Below, in pieces: positions 39,247 to 47,078 of a stretch of 51,046 nt of DNA. The DNA is taken from positions 1 through 51,046 of the IMG/VR virus record IMGVR_UViG_3300021247_000520; one strand, given 5' to 3'. The stretch is from a virus. Each line of letters begins with the position of its first letter. Within the stretch, counting starts at the first letter, position 1. The position numbers were made by a program, and so were the translations under genes. Below the pieces are notes generated by a model. It was not told where the DNA came from. It did no database searches and worked only from the letters and a program-made list of their open reading frames with translations.

Positions 39247-41085
39247 TTATCGGCCTTGACTAAATGCTTCAAAGAAATTTCCAGTTCTCCAATCTTTTTC
39301 TAATGGACTTTCAAAAAGTTTAGCTTTTTTTACCGGATCATATTTTAAAGTTTTAGCTACTATCTGCTCTGTTTGATTCGCGGTATTAATCGGTGTAGTT
39401 GACACGCTATCTTTTTCTACAGAAGTTGGAGCTTTGTTAACTGTTTCGTATCCTTTAATACTTAAATAATCTTCTAAGCTATCAGTCATGAATGGAACGT
39501 TATCGTGTGCATCATTAATTCTTCTAGGCACAAAATCCTGTATAGGTTTAAATGAACACTGTACATTGATAACTTGAGGAAGCTGTTTTATATCATCGCT
39601 TTGTTCGTAATTTATTTCCCATGGTGCGTTATCGTCTACCGTAATACTTACGTTTTCTATCATTCCTGCTACCCTATATAAATAGTCTCCGATGGTTAAT
39701 CTGACTATGGGGGCTCTCATTATATTGTATTTAGGAGAATAGTCTGGGTATACTTGAGATATCAAATGATTCAATTTTGTGTATAGAGGTTTTAATTCAG
39801 TTCTAGATTGAACTGCAATTTTAAATGAAAATCCAATAGTCCTTGAAACTCCTTGATAAGTATAAAAATCTTCTCCTCTACCTTGATATTTAAAAGCGTT
39901 TATAGAAGCTTGATGATTATCAGTAAATCCACTTAACATCGCCCTAAAAAATATCGCCCAAGACTCTCTAGGATTATCGTTATTTATTGCTTCAAAAACA
40001 AACTTAATAATATCTTTAGTATCTTTACTATTAGTTAATTCCCATGGCGTATTTTTATTATCGAATTTAAAAGATTTTAGTTTGTTTAGCGCGTCTCCCT
40101 GTCCTCTAACAGTGAGATTATATATCTGTTCTCTTGACTCTATTTTTTTTATGTTATCGCTGCTTTCTGCTTTTCTATAATCTTGTATATTTTTACTTCT
40201 TACTCCGTTAACCGTAGTGTTTAGATTTTGATTGATTATTGTGTCATAGGTCATCGATAAGTTAGAAATAACAGCAATGCTATTCTCTAATCCCGCAACT
40301 GTTCCAATAAGCTCAATGGTATTAGGTTTTGCAGCGGCTCTACTGGTGTCAGAATCTTTAGACCTTCTAATTGTAGTGGCTCCAATGCCGTACACTGATC
40401 CTGGTCCTCCAAGATACTGAAACAATATGTTTCTATTGAACGATATTCCTAACTTGTTAACCATATTAGGATCTACAGCAACACTTGAACTTCTAGTGTT
40501 CAACTTTAGGTTGCGAAGAATAAGTAACCTATTAGTCTTTGATTCGTTGTTTACGTTTTGAGCTCCAACAATATCTTTGTAATACTTGGAGGCCAAATCT
40601 ATAGGAAAAATACCGGCTCTAGGCAAGTGAGTTCCTGTTCCTTGCAATCCAACTTGAGTTAGCGTGTTTACTCCTTTATTGTAAATTCTAGTGTTTTCTA
40701 GAAGTCCTGGAATTAGATTGCTTCCTGGTACTACTTGAAATGAATTTCCTGTTTCTATTTTTGGGTTAGAAAGATTTAATCCTATCTGCTTTTTTAAAAA
40801 TGCGTCGCCTCTAGGTTTGCTTTCAAAAAACTTCTTTATTCTGCTTTTGTCTATTTGACTTGATACAGTAAACGTTTGAGTTCCAATACCGAATTTTAAT
40901 GATCCTCCTCTTATAGGATAATCTGGGTTGGATCTATTATTGCTATAAAAATCTAATATAGATTTAGGAGTCCCCGCATCTTCTATAGGAAATTGAATAA
41001 AAGGTTGCCCAGACCATCCACCTCCAGGTTGATCACCTCCATATTTTAGGCTTTTTAAATTTGTCTTTAAGTCAATTAGTGGCAT
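39247..41085 (-). CDS. Baseplate/tail structural protein
   Basis: The 612-residue protein has a C-terminal part (FSFKIAVQSRTELKPLYTKL, then MRAPIVRLTIGDYLYRVAGM and NAPWEI) of a kind shared by many large-phage baseplate proteins. The N-terminal half is polar and strand-rich. It lies between tape measure and LysM gene, the normal place of hub and tube-initiator proteins. The exact T4 equivalent is not clear. Confidence 0.65.
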   Translation of the reverse strand: MPLIDLKTNLKSLKYGGDQPGGGWSGQPFIQFPIEDAGTPKSILDFYSNNRSNPDYPIRGGSLKFGIGTQTFTVSSQIDKSRIKKFFESKPRGDAFLKKQIGLNLSNPKIETGNSFQVVPGSNLIPGLLENTRIYNKGVNTLTQVGLQGTGTHLPRAGIFPIDLASKYYKDIVGAQNVNNESKTNRLLILRNLKLNTRSSSVAVDPNMVNKLGISFNRNILFQYLGGPGSVYGIGATTIRRSKDSDTSRAAAKPNTIELIGTVAGLENSIAVISNLSMTYDTIINQNLNTTVNGVRSKNIQDYRKAESSDNIKKIESREQIYNLTVRGQGDALNKLKSFKFDNKNTPWELTNSKDTKDIIKFVFEAINNDNPRESWAIFFRAMLSGFTDNHQASINAFKYQGRGEDFYTYQGVSRTIGFSFKIAVQSRTELKPLYTKLNHLISQVYPDYSPKYNIMRAPIVRLTIGDYLYRVAGMIENVSITVDDNAPWEINYEQSDDIKQLPQVINVQCSFKPIQDFVPRRINDAHDNVPFMTDSLEDYLSIKGYETVNKAPTSVEKDSVSTTPINTANQTEQIVAKTLKYDPVKKAKLFESPLEKDWRTGNFFEAFSQGR

Positions 41086-41111
41086 TTCTTTTTATTAATG
41101 TTTTCCTATGT

Positions 41112-43385
41112 TCAAATTTTTCCTGTTGATGTTTCTAGTTGAGGATTCGATTTGATCGTGCCTATAGTAACAGAGGCTAATTTCTGATCAGATACAACAA
41201 GATTAGCTGTTATGGTAGTAGACTCTCCAGAAGGTCTTCCCATTTTTGTTGATGGAGCTTCATTTGTTTTGCCTGTTCCACCTTTTCCAGATTCTACCTT
41301 TTCTTTTGCAGAGATCATGCTTAAGTCTCCTCCCATAGATCCTATTCTATCAGCGACTCTAGCAGTTGTTTCTTGTATTATATCTCCTCGATCCAACCAC
41401 TTATCTTTATCGGTGAATGGAAGACGCGCTACGAATCTGGCAACGTCAGCTAATAATTCTCCTGAAAATTTAATAAAGCTTGATATCGCATCTCTTATAG
41501 TTCCTATTATACCCCGTATTGTTTCTGGATTAGACAGCTTTTCTACAAATTTTTCTATTTTGTTTATGATTCCAGTATTTTCTACAAAATCAGATATGGA
41601 TTGTTTTATTTTATCAATAAATGCTGCAATTTTTTCTTGAATACTTGCATTTACTAAACTCTGATAGTTTTCTTTTCCCATTGCTTCTGATAAAGCCGTT
41701 TGATTTTTATATTTTGCGAGTCCTATTTTAAGTTGCTCACGCGCATTATCAGTATCTTTTGCTCCAAGTATTGATAGCATCTCTTGCTTCTTAAGCATGT
41801 CACCCATTTGATCCCTGCTCATTCCCATAGCGCCTGCAAGAGCTTCCTGCTGAATTCTGTTCATCTTCATGAAATCAGCTGTAGATCCAACTTGTTTGTT
41901 TATTTCTGCAGCAGCTCCAGCAAGATCGTTGTCTAAGAATAGCTCCCTTGCTTTTGCAAGATTGATATCTTTACCTGTTAAAAGTTGAGCTTCAAATTCT
42001 TTGCTTATGCTAGATTCAAAATCTAAGAAAGAATCCGCCATGGAATCTAGTTGCTTTAACTCAAGTCCCATAGATTTTACTGTCAATAAAGACTTAGTTA
42101 ACTCTGCTGGATATTTTGAGAATTGTAATCCTAGAACTCCTCCAAGACTTGAGGCTTCTTTTAATATTTTTTTATTTTCGAACTGAATTCCTGTGGCCTG
42201 TTTTAGACCTTTGACTTGAGCAAATACAGATTTTACTATAGATTCGTTAGATTTTCCATTTATCAAAGAAGATTCTGTTATAGAAGCGATAGTGTCTGCT
42301 TCTATTCCAGCTATATCTTTTAGCTTTATATTTGTTGCAAGATTCTCAGTAGATATTTGATTGGTAACTCCTAGAGCACTTACCATATCCATTTGTGCTT
42401 CTACTAGTTTTTGAGTATTTACAAAAAGATCTCCGTTAGCTACGTTGATGTCAGCGTACTGCATCTTAAGCTTACGAGCCTCTTGAGTAGACATGTTCAT
42501 AGCTCTAGCGAACTTCACGGTCTTGTCTTGAATTCCAGTAATGTAATCAAATACAGACTTAAGTCCTGATACCATTCCCCCGATAGCGCCTCCTATTATA
42601 GGAATTAGAGTTAGTGGATCAGTAAAAGCTTCTTTAATTCCTCCGCCTGCTGCTTTTGCGAGGCCTCCTAATTTATCTCCAAAAGATAGTTTTTTGTTTT
42701 CAACTTCTAATTGTCTGGCTTTTAAAACCATCTCTTCGTAATACTGAGATCCTACTCCTAATTTATCTGCGAATAGTTTAAAAGTCTTGCCTGTAAACCC
42801 TATAGAAGAGTTTATTTTTTTCTCAGTAGATAATTGGTCTTTTAGTCTATCTCCTGTTTCTTCGTATAGTTCATTAGACTTTTTAGCTTGCGCATAAGAA
42901 AGCTGATCTAGGTTTAGTGTAGAACTTTTTAATTCTATTTGTTGATCTATACTTTTTATAGCTCCTAATAAAGAATTAGCTTTAGCAGTATCTCCTGATC
43001 TTTGGGCTTCTAGTAAATCTTTTTCTTTTTTAGATCTTATTTGTATAGCGCCTAGGTATTTCTCTGCTTCTTTTGTTTGATCAACACTTAATTTTGTTTG
43101 TAAATCAGCTAATTTTTGAGTAGTAGTAAATCTACTTATCTGATTTTCTCGCATTTGTTTTTCTACATCTTTGGTATTGATCGTAGTTTGATTTATGCTA
43201 CTTAACTTAGCTCCTAATTTATCATAATTTTTTATAGACTTTTCTAATTCTTTAACACTGTCTTTTAATAAGTTGTTATAATCTCCTTGGAGTTTTAGTG
43301 CTTCTTTTAAAGCTAATAACGTATCTTTAGCTTCAACTTTATTTTGAGGTGTTCCACCTTGTGGATTGTTTTGAGATAGAGACAT
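41112..43385 (-). CDS. Tail tape measure protein
   Basis: The 757-residue protein begins with a long charged coiled coil (LKDSVKELEKSIKNYDKL), has a hydrophobic glycine-rich segment near 260 (LIPIIGGAIGGMVSGL) and continues with helical repeats. Such proteins fill the tube and set tail length. It follows the small gp51-position gene and precedes the baseplate genes. At about 0.15 nm per residue the tail would be roughly 110 nm; this is an estimate from family behaviour. Confidence 0.75.
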   Translation of the reverse strand: MSLSQNNPQGGTPQNKVEAKDTLLALKEALKLQGDYNNLLKDSVKELEKSIKNYDKLGAKLSSINQTTINTKDVEKQMRENQISRFTTTQKLADLQTKLSVDQTKEAEKYLGAIQIRSKKEKDLLEAQRSGDTAKANSLLGAIKSIDQQIELKSSTLNLDQLSYAQAKKSNELYEETGDRLKDQLSTEKKINSSIGFTGKTFKLFADKLGVGSQYYEEMVLKARQLEVENKKLSFGDKLGGLAKAAGGGIKEAFTDPLTLIPIIGGAIGGMVSGLKSVFDYITGIQDKTVKFARAMNMSTQEARKLKMQYADINVANGDLFVNTQKLVEAQMDMVSALGVTNQISTENLATNIKLKDIAGIEADTIASITESSLINGKSNESIVKSVFAQVKGLKQATGIQFENKKILKEASSLGGVLGLQFSKYPAELTKSLLTVKSMGLELKQLDSMADSFLDFESSISKEFEAQLLTGKDINLAKARELFLDNDLAGAAAEINKQVGSTADFMKMNRIQQEALAGAMGMSRDQMGDMLKKQEMLSILGAKDTDNAREQLKIGLAKYKNQTALSEAMGKENYQSLVNASIQEKIAAFIDKIKQSISDFVENTGIINKIEKFVEKLSNPETIRGIIGTIRDAISSFIKFSGELLADVARFVARLPFTDKDKWLDRGDIIQETTARVADRIGSMGGDLSMISAKEKVESGKGGTGKTNEAPSTKMGRPSGESTTITANLVVSDQKLASVTIGTIKSNPQLETSTGKI

Positions 43386-43402
43386 TTACTTTGTGTATAG
43401 AG

Positions 43403-43410
43403 ATAAATAT
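43403..43410 (-). promoter_or_regulatory. Candidate promoter motif ATATTTAT
   Basis: It lies in the 25-base gap before the tape measure ATG, 18 bases upstream of it. Confidence 0.4.
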
Positions 43411-43731
43411 TTACTTCTTGGATTTTACCTTAGAAACAAAATCAAAGTCTTTAGAAACCTGTTTAACATGCTCAGGAATCTTAAACTTATTCATATCTGT
43501 ATTCTCTGTTACTTTGTTGGATTCCTGATCTCTTATATCTTTTACTTTTTTCAAATATTCGTTTATCTTCTTAAGGTTAAACCTACGGTGAGGAACCGGC
43601 ATATTCCACACTTCGAAGTAGCCGAAGCCTCCGCCACCGTGATAGGTTAACTCGAAGACTTCGGTCATAAACTCTGGTCTGTATTCAGGACCAGGGAACA
43701 TCGGAAGTATTTTTCTATATGTATCATCCAT
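43411..43731 (-). CDS. Putative baseplate assembly protein (gp51-position)
   Basis: The 106-residue protein has FELTYHGGGGFGYFEVWNMP and VPHRRFNLKKINEYL. This resembles a small protein that follows the gp26-like gene in T4-related phages and acts in baseplate hub assembly. A homing endonuclease gene now separates it from gp26. The assignment rests mainly on order and a loose pattern. Confidence 0.5.
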   Translation of the reverse strand: MDDTYRKILPMFPGPEYRPEFMTEVFELTYHGGGGFGYFEVWNMPVPHRRFNLKKINEYLKKVKDIRDQESNKVTENTDMNKFKIPEHVKQVSKDFDFVSKVKSKK

Positions 43732-43737
43732 GCAAAA

Positions 43738-44298
43738 CTATTTTTTATACTTCCAAATATACTTTCCCGCGGTTTTTAATTTTCCATTACAACATTTGCT
43801 TATACTACTAGTTGCGATTCCAGTGTGTCTATAAGCTTCTTGTACGCTATAAAAAGATCTAATTAGTTTTTGCTCTAAACAATACTGATCTACTGGAATT
43901 ACTTTGACTAATTTTAGTTTTTCAGAAACTTTTTTTGCGATATGCGGATTTTTCATTACGTTTTTTTCTCCAACATTAGCAAAAGAAATTTTGTCCTTTG
44001 ATTGCTTAGACAAAATAATTCCAGTTCCTCCTTCTCCACCATCAGTCATATTAACTAGTGGACCTAAGTTTAGATCTTTTCTACCTATATCGAATATTAA
44101 TCCTTTTTCTATTTTGCAAGCTTCTTTCCAAGAACATCCTTCTATAAGTATATCGACTTCGAATCCATGCTTTTTTACTATTCTTAACCAGTGAATATTT
44201 CTATGTTTAAAGCAAAGCGGTCTAGTTTTTATTTTAGCTATTCCTACATAAAAAACTTCGTTAGTATCTAATCTTCTATGTTGATATACATAAGCCAT
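43738..44298 (-). CDS. GIY-YIG-type homing endonuclease (YQHRR variant)
   Basis: The 186-residue protein starts VYQHRRLDTNEVFYVGIAK and contains GRKDLNLGPLVNMTDGGEGG, matching the enzyme at 28328 across the nuclease part. NUMOD3 beads are mostly missing; the C-terminal NUMOD1 block (VDQYCLEQKLIRSFYSVQEA ... TAGKYIWKYKK) is present. Its ATG overlaps the stop of the gp26-like gene by one base, so it has inserted exactly at the gene junction and uses coupled translation. Confidence 0.85.
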   Translation of the reverse strand: MAYVYQHRRLDTNEVFYVGIAKIKTRPLCFKHRNIHWLRIVKKHGFEVDILIEGCSWKEACKIEKGLIFDIGRKDLNLGPLVNMTDGGEGGTGIILSKQSKDKISFANVGEKNVMKNPHIAKKVSEKLKLVKVIPVDQYCLEQKLIRSFYSVQEAYRHTGIATSSISKCCNGKLKTAGKYIWKYKK

Positions 44299-45065
44299 TA
44301 TAATCCAGATCCTGGGAAGAAAAACTCAGCGCCCATCGGCAAATCTGTATCTATCTCTGTTCCATCTTTCAATGTGAATTGGACTGATGTATCTATGTCT
44401 GGTGTGATCTTGGCTATATATTTTCTTAACTCTATAGAATCTCTAGATAGTAAATGACCGCCGTCAACAAAATCTCGAACAGCTTTTGCTGAAAACTCTC
44501 CATCTACTGATGTTACTTGATGTTTTAATCTCGTGCTGAGTAATCCAAGTTCTTGACCAAGATTCTTTTTTACTCCCTTTATCTCTTCATCGATTTTCTT
44601 ATCGTCAGATACAGTAAGAATTTTAAATGTGAGTTCAATTTTAGAGTAAGGAAGCACAAATACAAATTCGTTTTTGTTTTGAAACTTAGATAAATCTACT
44701 TCTTTGTACTTGAGATCTTGAAGATCTATCGTAACTTGCTCTTCTTCTGAAGTGTTTGGATTACGATACTTAAAAGTGTAATCTTTTCCGTAAGCTAGGA
44801 TCCTCGCGGCGATCAAAAGTCCGTTTCTATCACCAAGGGTTAAATCTTCGTAACTGAATTCTGTTTTGATAAGAGACTTTAACATCTTTTCAATAGCTAA
44901 ACCCTGTCTTAGTAAGTTAACGTTGGTTAGAATATCTTCTTCTTTAGCGGTCATGTATTTCATTTCTACTTGACCCGTAGATAATGCGTTTTCTTTTGCG
45001 TAAATGAGACCTTTCGAAGGCAAATCGATCATTTCTGATGGAACCGTGAATTTTGTTTCGGACAT
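44298..45065 (-). CDS. T4 gp26-like baseplate hub assembly protein
   Basis: The 255-residue protein carries the signature of the T4 baseplate protein family: LPSKGLIYAKENALSTGQVE followed by MKYMTAKEEDILTN, NLLRQGLAIEKMLKSLI and an AARILAYGKDY region. It acts in hub assembly at the tail tip. It lies between tube and tape measure genes, interrupted by homing endonuclease genes on both sides. Confidence 0.82.
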   Translation of the reverse strand: MSETKFTVPSEMIDLPSKGLIYAKENALSTGQVEMKYMTAKEEDILTNVNLLRQGLAIEKMLKSLIKTEFSYEDLTLGDRNGLLIAARILAYGKDYTFKYRNPNTSEEEQVTIDLQDLKYKEVDLSKFQNKNEFVFVLPYSKIELTFKILTVSDDKKIDEEIKGVKKNLGQELGLLSTRLKHQVTSVDGEFSAKAVRDFVDGGHLLSRDSIELRKYIAKITPDIDTSVQFTLKDGTEIDTDLPMGAEFFFPGSGL

Positions 45066-45083
45066 AAAATTAATTATTTATTT

Positions 45084-45091
45084 ATAAATAT
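45084..45091 (-). promoter_or_regulatory. Candidate promoter motif ATATTTAT
   Basis: It lies 19 bases before the gp26-like ATG, in GTATATTTATAAATAAA, downstream of the terminator at 45110-45140. Confidence 0.45.
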
Positions 45092-45109
45092 ACACAACAC
45101 TAGATTATT

Positions 45110-45140
45110 ACACAAAAAAAAGACCGCAGTGTTGCGGTCT
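45110..45140 (-). terminator. Rho-independent terminator
   Basis: The coding strand reads GACCGCA-ACAC-TGCGGTC followed by eight T. The stem begins at the stop codon of the HNH gene at 45139, so it ends that transcript before the gp26-like gene. Confidence 0.85.
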
Positions 45141-45822
45141 ATTTGTAGTATATTTTGTGATCTTGAAGGAATTGATAGTATTTGCTTCTTGAAGATTTTT
45201 TTTTGGGATTGCTTCCGTATTTAGATCCGTTTAAGACTTCGTGAAAAATACTGCAATTCATATTTAGCTTATTCGCTAATTGAAGCGCAGATCCAGCTTC
45301 TATTTTTTCTCCTGTTATTTTATTCTCGCAAACTACAATTCCTTTACTAGCTCTTGATTCTTCTCCTGTTTTTCCTAATTTAGATCTTGTTGCGGCTACA
45401 GATATATTTTTTCTTTGTTCTTCAGTAGGTATCCAATTCTTTTTTCCTCCTAATCCATTTTTATTTCCAATCATTTGAACTGACCTAAGTTTTTTCCACT
45501 CTCCACTTTTTTTTCTCTTCCATAATTTCATTAAAGCTTTTCTAGCAGTAGCGTACTCTTCTTCGGTTAATTCTATATCTCCGCTATACGTCATTCTATG
45601 AAAAGCCCATAACATTTTTTCTCCATATATCGAGTGATCTTTAAATGCATCTGCTAAATACTTGTGCACACGATAGTGTTCTTCGGGAGTCAATAAAACT
45701 GTTGAGCTATTTTTATTAAATGATTGAGGAACTATGTGATGAGCTTCATAGTATTCTCCTTTTCCCTTTTCTCTATTTTCTGATAAGGCTTGTCTTACGA
45801 TTTTAAAATACTCCGTTAACAT
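45139..45822 (-). CDS. HNH homing endonuclease
   Basis: The 227-residue protein has the HNH core EAHHIVPQSFNKNSSTV with LLTPEEHYRVHKYL, then a basic helical linker and a C-terminal HTH-like part (GSALQLANKLNMNCSIFHEVL). It lies between tube and gp26 genes, separated on both sides by terminator-like hairpins. Its ATG lies at the end of the U-run of the upstream hairpin (45826-45861), an unusual start context. Confidence 0.85.
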   Translation of the reverse strand: MLTEYFKIVRQALSENREKGKGEYYEAHHIVPQSFNKNSSTVLLTPEEHYRVHKYLADAFKDHSIYGEKMLWAFHRMTYSGDIELTEEEYATARKALMKLWKRKKSGEWKKLRSVQMIGNKNGLGGKKNWIPTEEQRKNISVAATRSKLGKTGEESRASKGIVVCENKITGEKIEAGSALQLANKLNMNCSIFHEVLNGSKYGSNPKKKSSRSKYYQFLQDHKIYYK

Positions 45823-45825
45823 AAA

Positions 45826-45861
45826 AAAACCTCTGCTTTATTATAAATATGCAGAGGTTTT
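45826..45861 (-). terminator. Terminator-like hairpin carrying a promoter motif in its loop
   Basis: AAAACCTCTGC and GCAGAGGTTTT pair over 11 bases around a 14-base loop that contains ATATTTAT (45850-45843). A U-run follows, and the ATG of the HNH gene is at its end. It can terminate the tail-tube transcript and start the HNH transcript, or hide the HNH start. Confidence 0.65.
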
Positions 45862-45882
45862 AGTAAATTAATAATTGAGAAT

Positions 45883-45890
45883 ATAAATAT
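45883..45890 (-). promoter_or_regulatory. Candidate promoter motif ATATTTAT
   Basis: It lies in the palindrome GAATATTTATATTC between the tail tube gene and the hairpin before the HNH gene. Confidence 0.35.
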
Positions 45891-45905
45891 TCTAATAATT
45901 GAGCA

Positions 45906-46391
45906 TCAGTAGTTCAAAATACAGTAATCCATTCCGATAGACATCGTCAATTCAGTAGGATCTGTGGTAGCCCAATCGTAAGATCCGAAAGAAGCTTCCT
46001 TGATGAATGCACCTTTGATGATCCACTCCGATACGATATCTCCAACTGGTCCTATGATTGATAGGTTCAAGTCTTTCTTGTAAAAGTCGGAGTATCCATC
46101 GCGGCCTGTTACCGATTCGTGATGCAAACGTACCCACTCCATAATTGCTTGTTGGCCTGAAGGGGAGATAGGATTGTAAAGGGATAGAGTCATGTCTTTC
46201 CACTCTGCTTTTCCTTTAAGCTTGCGATACACGTTGATGTGGTCTAGTTTGATTTCACCAAGAGTAACGCCTGGAGCATCCGCTTTCTTAATCATGTAAG
46301 AAGGAATACCGTCTATGTACATTACGAACCTGTTCGATACCGTTGGCTCGAAGGCCGTAAACATTATTTCTGAAGGATCCAATACTGGCAT
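45906..46391 (-). CDS. Tail tube protein (gp19-like)
   Basis: The 161-residue protein matches the T4 gp19 family: PTVSNRFVMYIDGIPSYMIK, DHINVYRKLKGKAEWKDMTL, and SPSGQQAIMEWVRLHHE. It forms the inner tube under the sheath, encoded 688 bases upstream. Two promoter-like or hairpin elements surround it, as needed for high expression of a major virion protein. Confidence 0.88.
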   Translation of the reverse strand: MPVLDPSEIMFTAFEPTVSNRFVMYIDGIPSYMIKKADAPGVTLGEIKLDHINVYRKLKGKAEWKDMTLSLYNPISPSGQQAIMEWVRLHHESVTGRDGYSDFYKKDLNLSIIGPVGDIVSEWIIKGAFIKEASFGSYDWATTDPTELTMSIGMDYCILNY

Positions 46392-46406
46392 CTCTGTTAA
46401 TTTTTT

Positions 46407-46429
46407 GTTCTTTTATAAATATGCAGAAC
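46407..46429 (-). promoter_or_regulatory. Candidate promoter motif ATATTTAT within a small hairpin
   Basis: GTTCT and AGAAC enclose GCATATTTATAAA (octamer at 46422-46415), 24 bases before the tail tube ATG. The string CTGCATATTTATAA is shared with the hairpin at 45826-45861. Confidence 0.45.
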
Positions 46430-47056
46430 TTATTTTTTCTTAGCGGCTTCTGCCTTCTTTTTGGCGTCTGCAGCTAGTGTTTTCTTTTTTGCGTCTTCAG
46501 CCTTTTTATCATCAGCTATTTTGGCTTCTTCTTTTTCTTTAGCTTCTATCTTTTTCTTAGCCGCTATTTTAGCCTCTTTTTCTTTAACTTTCTTTTTAGA
46601 AGCGTCTTTTACTGCTTCCATCAAAGTTTCTAGATCAAGTACTTCTTCAAGTTCGTGTACTTCGTCTACTGGAGCTGCTTCTCCGCCTAAATCAACATTA
46701 GCTTCTTTTGCTGCCGCTGCAAGTTCTGCTTGCTTTGCTGGTTTCAATTTTTGCATAATTGCCTTATATGCGGCTTCTATTTTTGGACCAGCGATTAGCG
46801 CGCCTGCTACCATTCCGACTAAAGTTACGCCTGCAATAAAGGGATCGATTTGCGCGATCTTATCAATTCCAGGTATGGCGCTCAATACGTCCATTGCTCC
46901 TTGAGCCTTTGGATCGAACTCTTGCAAGTTCTCTTCTTCCATAGCTTCTTCGTGTCCGTAGTTGCCCTCTTCCATTTTACCAAGTTCTGCTTGGATGGAT
47001 TCGTATAGGTGTTTTGGTACCCTAATTCTAACTTTTGTATTTTCTGTAAGTTTCAT
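46430..47056 (-). CDS. Ala/Lys-rich protein with membrane-like segment
   Basis: The 208-residue protein has an N-terminal KVRIRVPKHLYESIQAEL helix, an acidic stretch, a hydrophobic segment near 73-93 (FIAGVTLVGMVAGALIAG), and a C-terminal third that is a long Lys/Ala/Glu helix. It lies between the sheath and tube genes. LQE near residue 46 would fit a prohead-protease-type site, so it may be a packaged or virion-associated protein. The function is unknown. Confidence 0.5.
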   Translation of the reverse strand: MKLTENTKVRIRVPKHLYESIQAELGKMEEGNYGHEEAMEEENLQEFDPKAQGAMDVLSAIPGIDKIAQIDPFIAGVTLVGMVAGALIAGPKIEAAYKAIMQKLKPAKQAELAAAAKEANVDLGGEAAPVDEVHELEEVLDLETLMEAVKDASKKKVKEKEAKIAAKKKIEAKEKEEAKIADDKKAEDAKKKTLAADAKKKAEAAKKK

Positions 47057-47078
47057 TTTTATTGTTTGTTATGTTTTG

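Noticed and set aside
45952-46203. Second minus-strand frame inside the tail tube gene
   Set aside because: Arg-rich out-of-frame product inside a clear gp19-like gene; no start context.
46461-46904. Long plus-strand open frame opposite the Ala/Lys-rich gene
   Set aside because: Its Ser/Ala-rich product is the mirror of the Lys/Ala codons on the other strand; no independent evidence for a gene.
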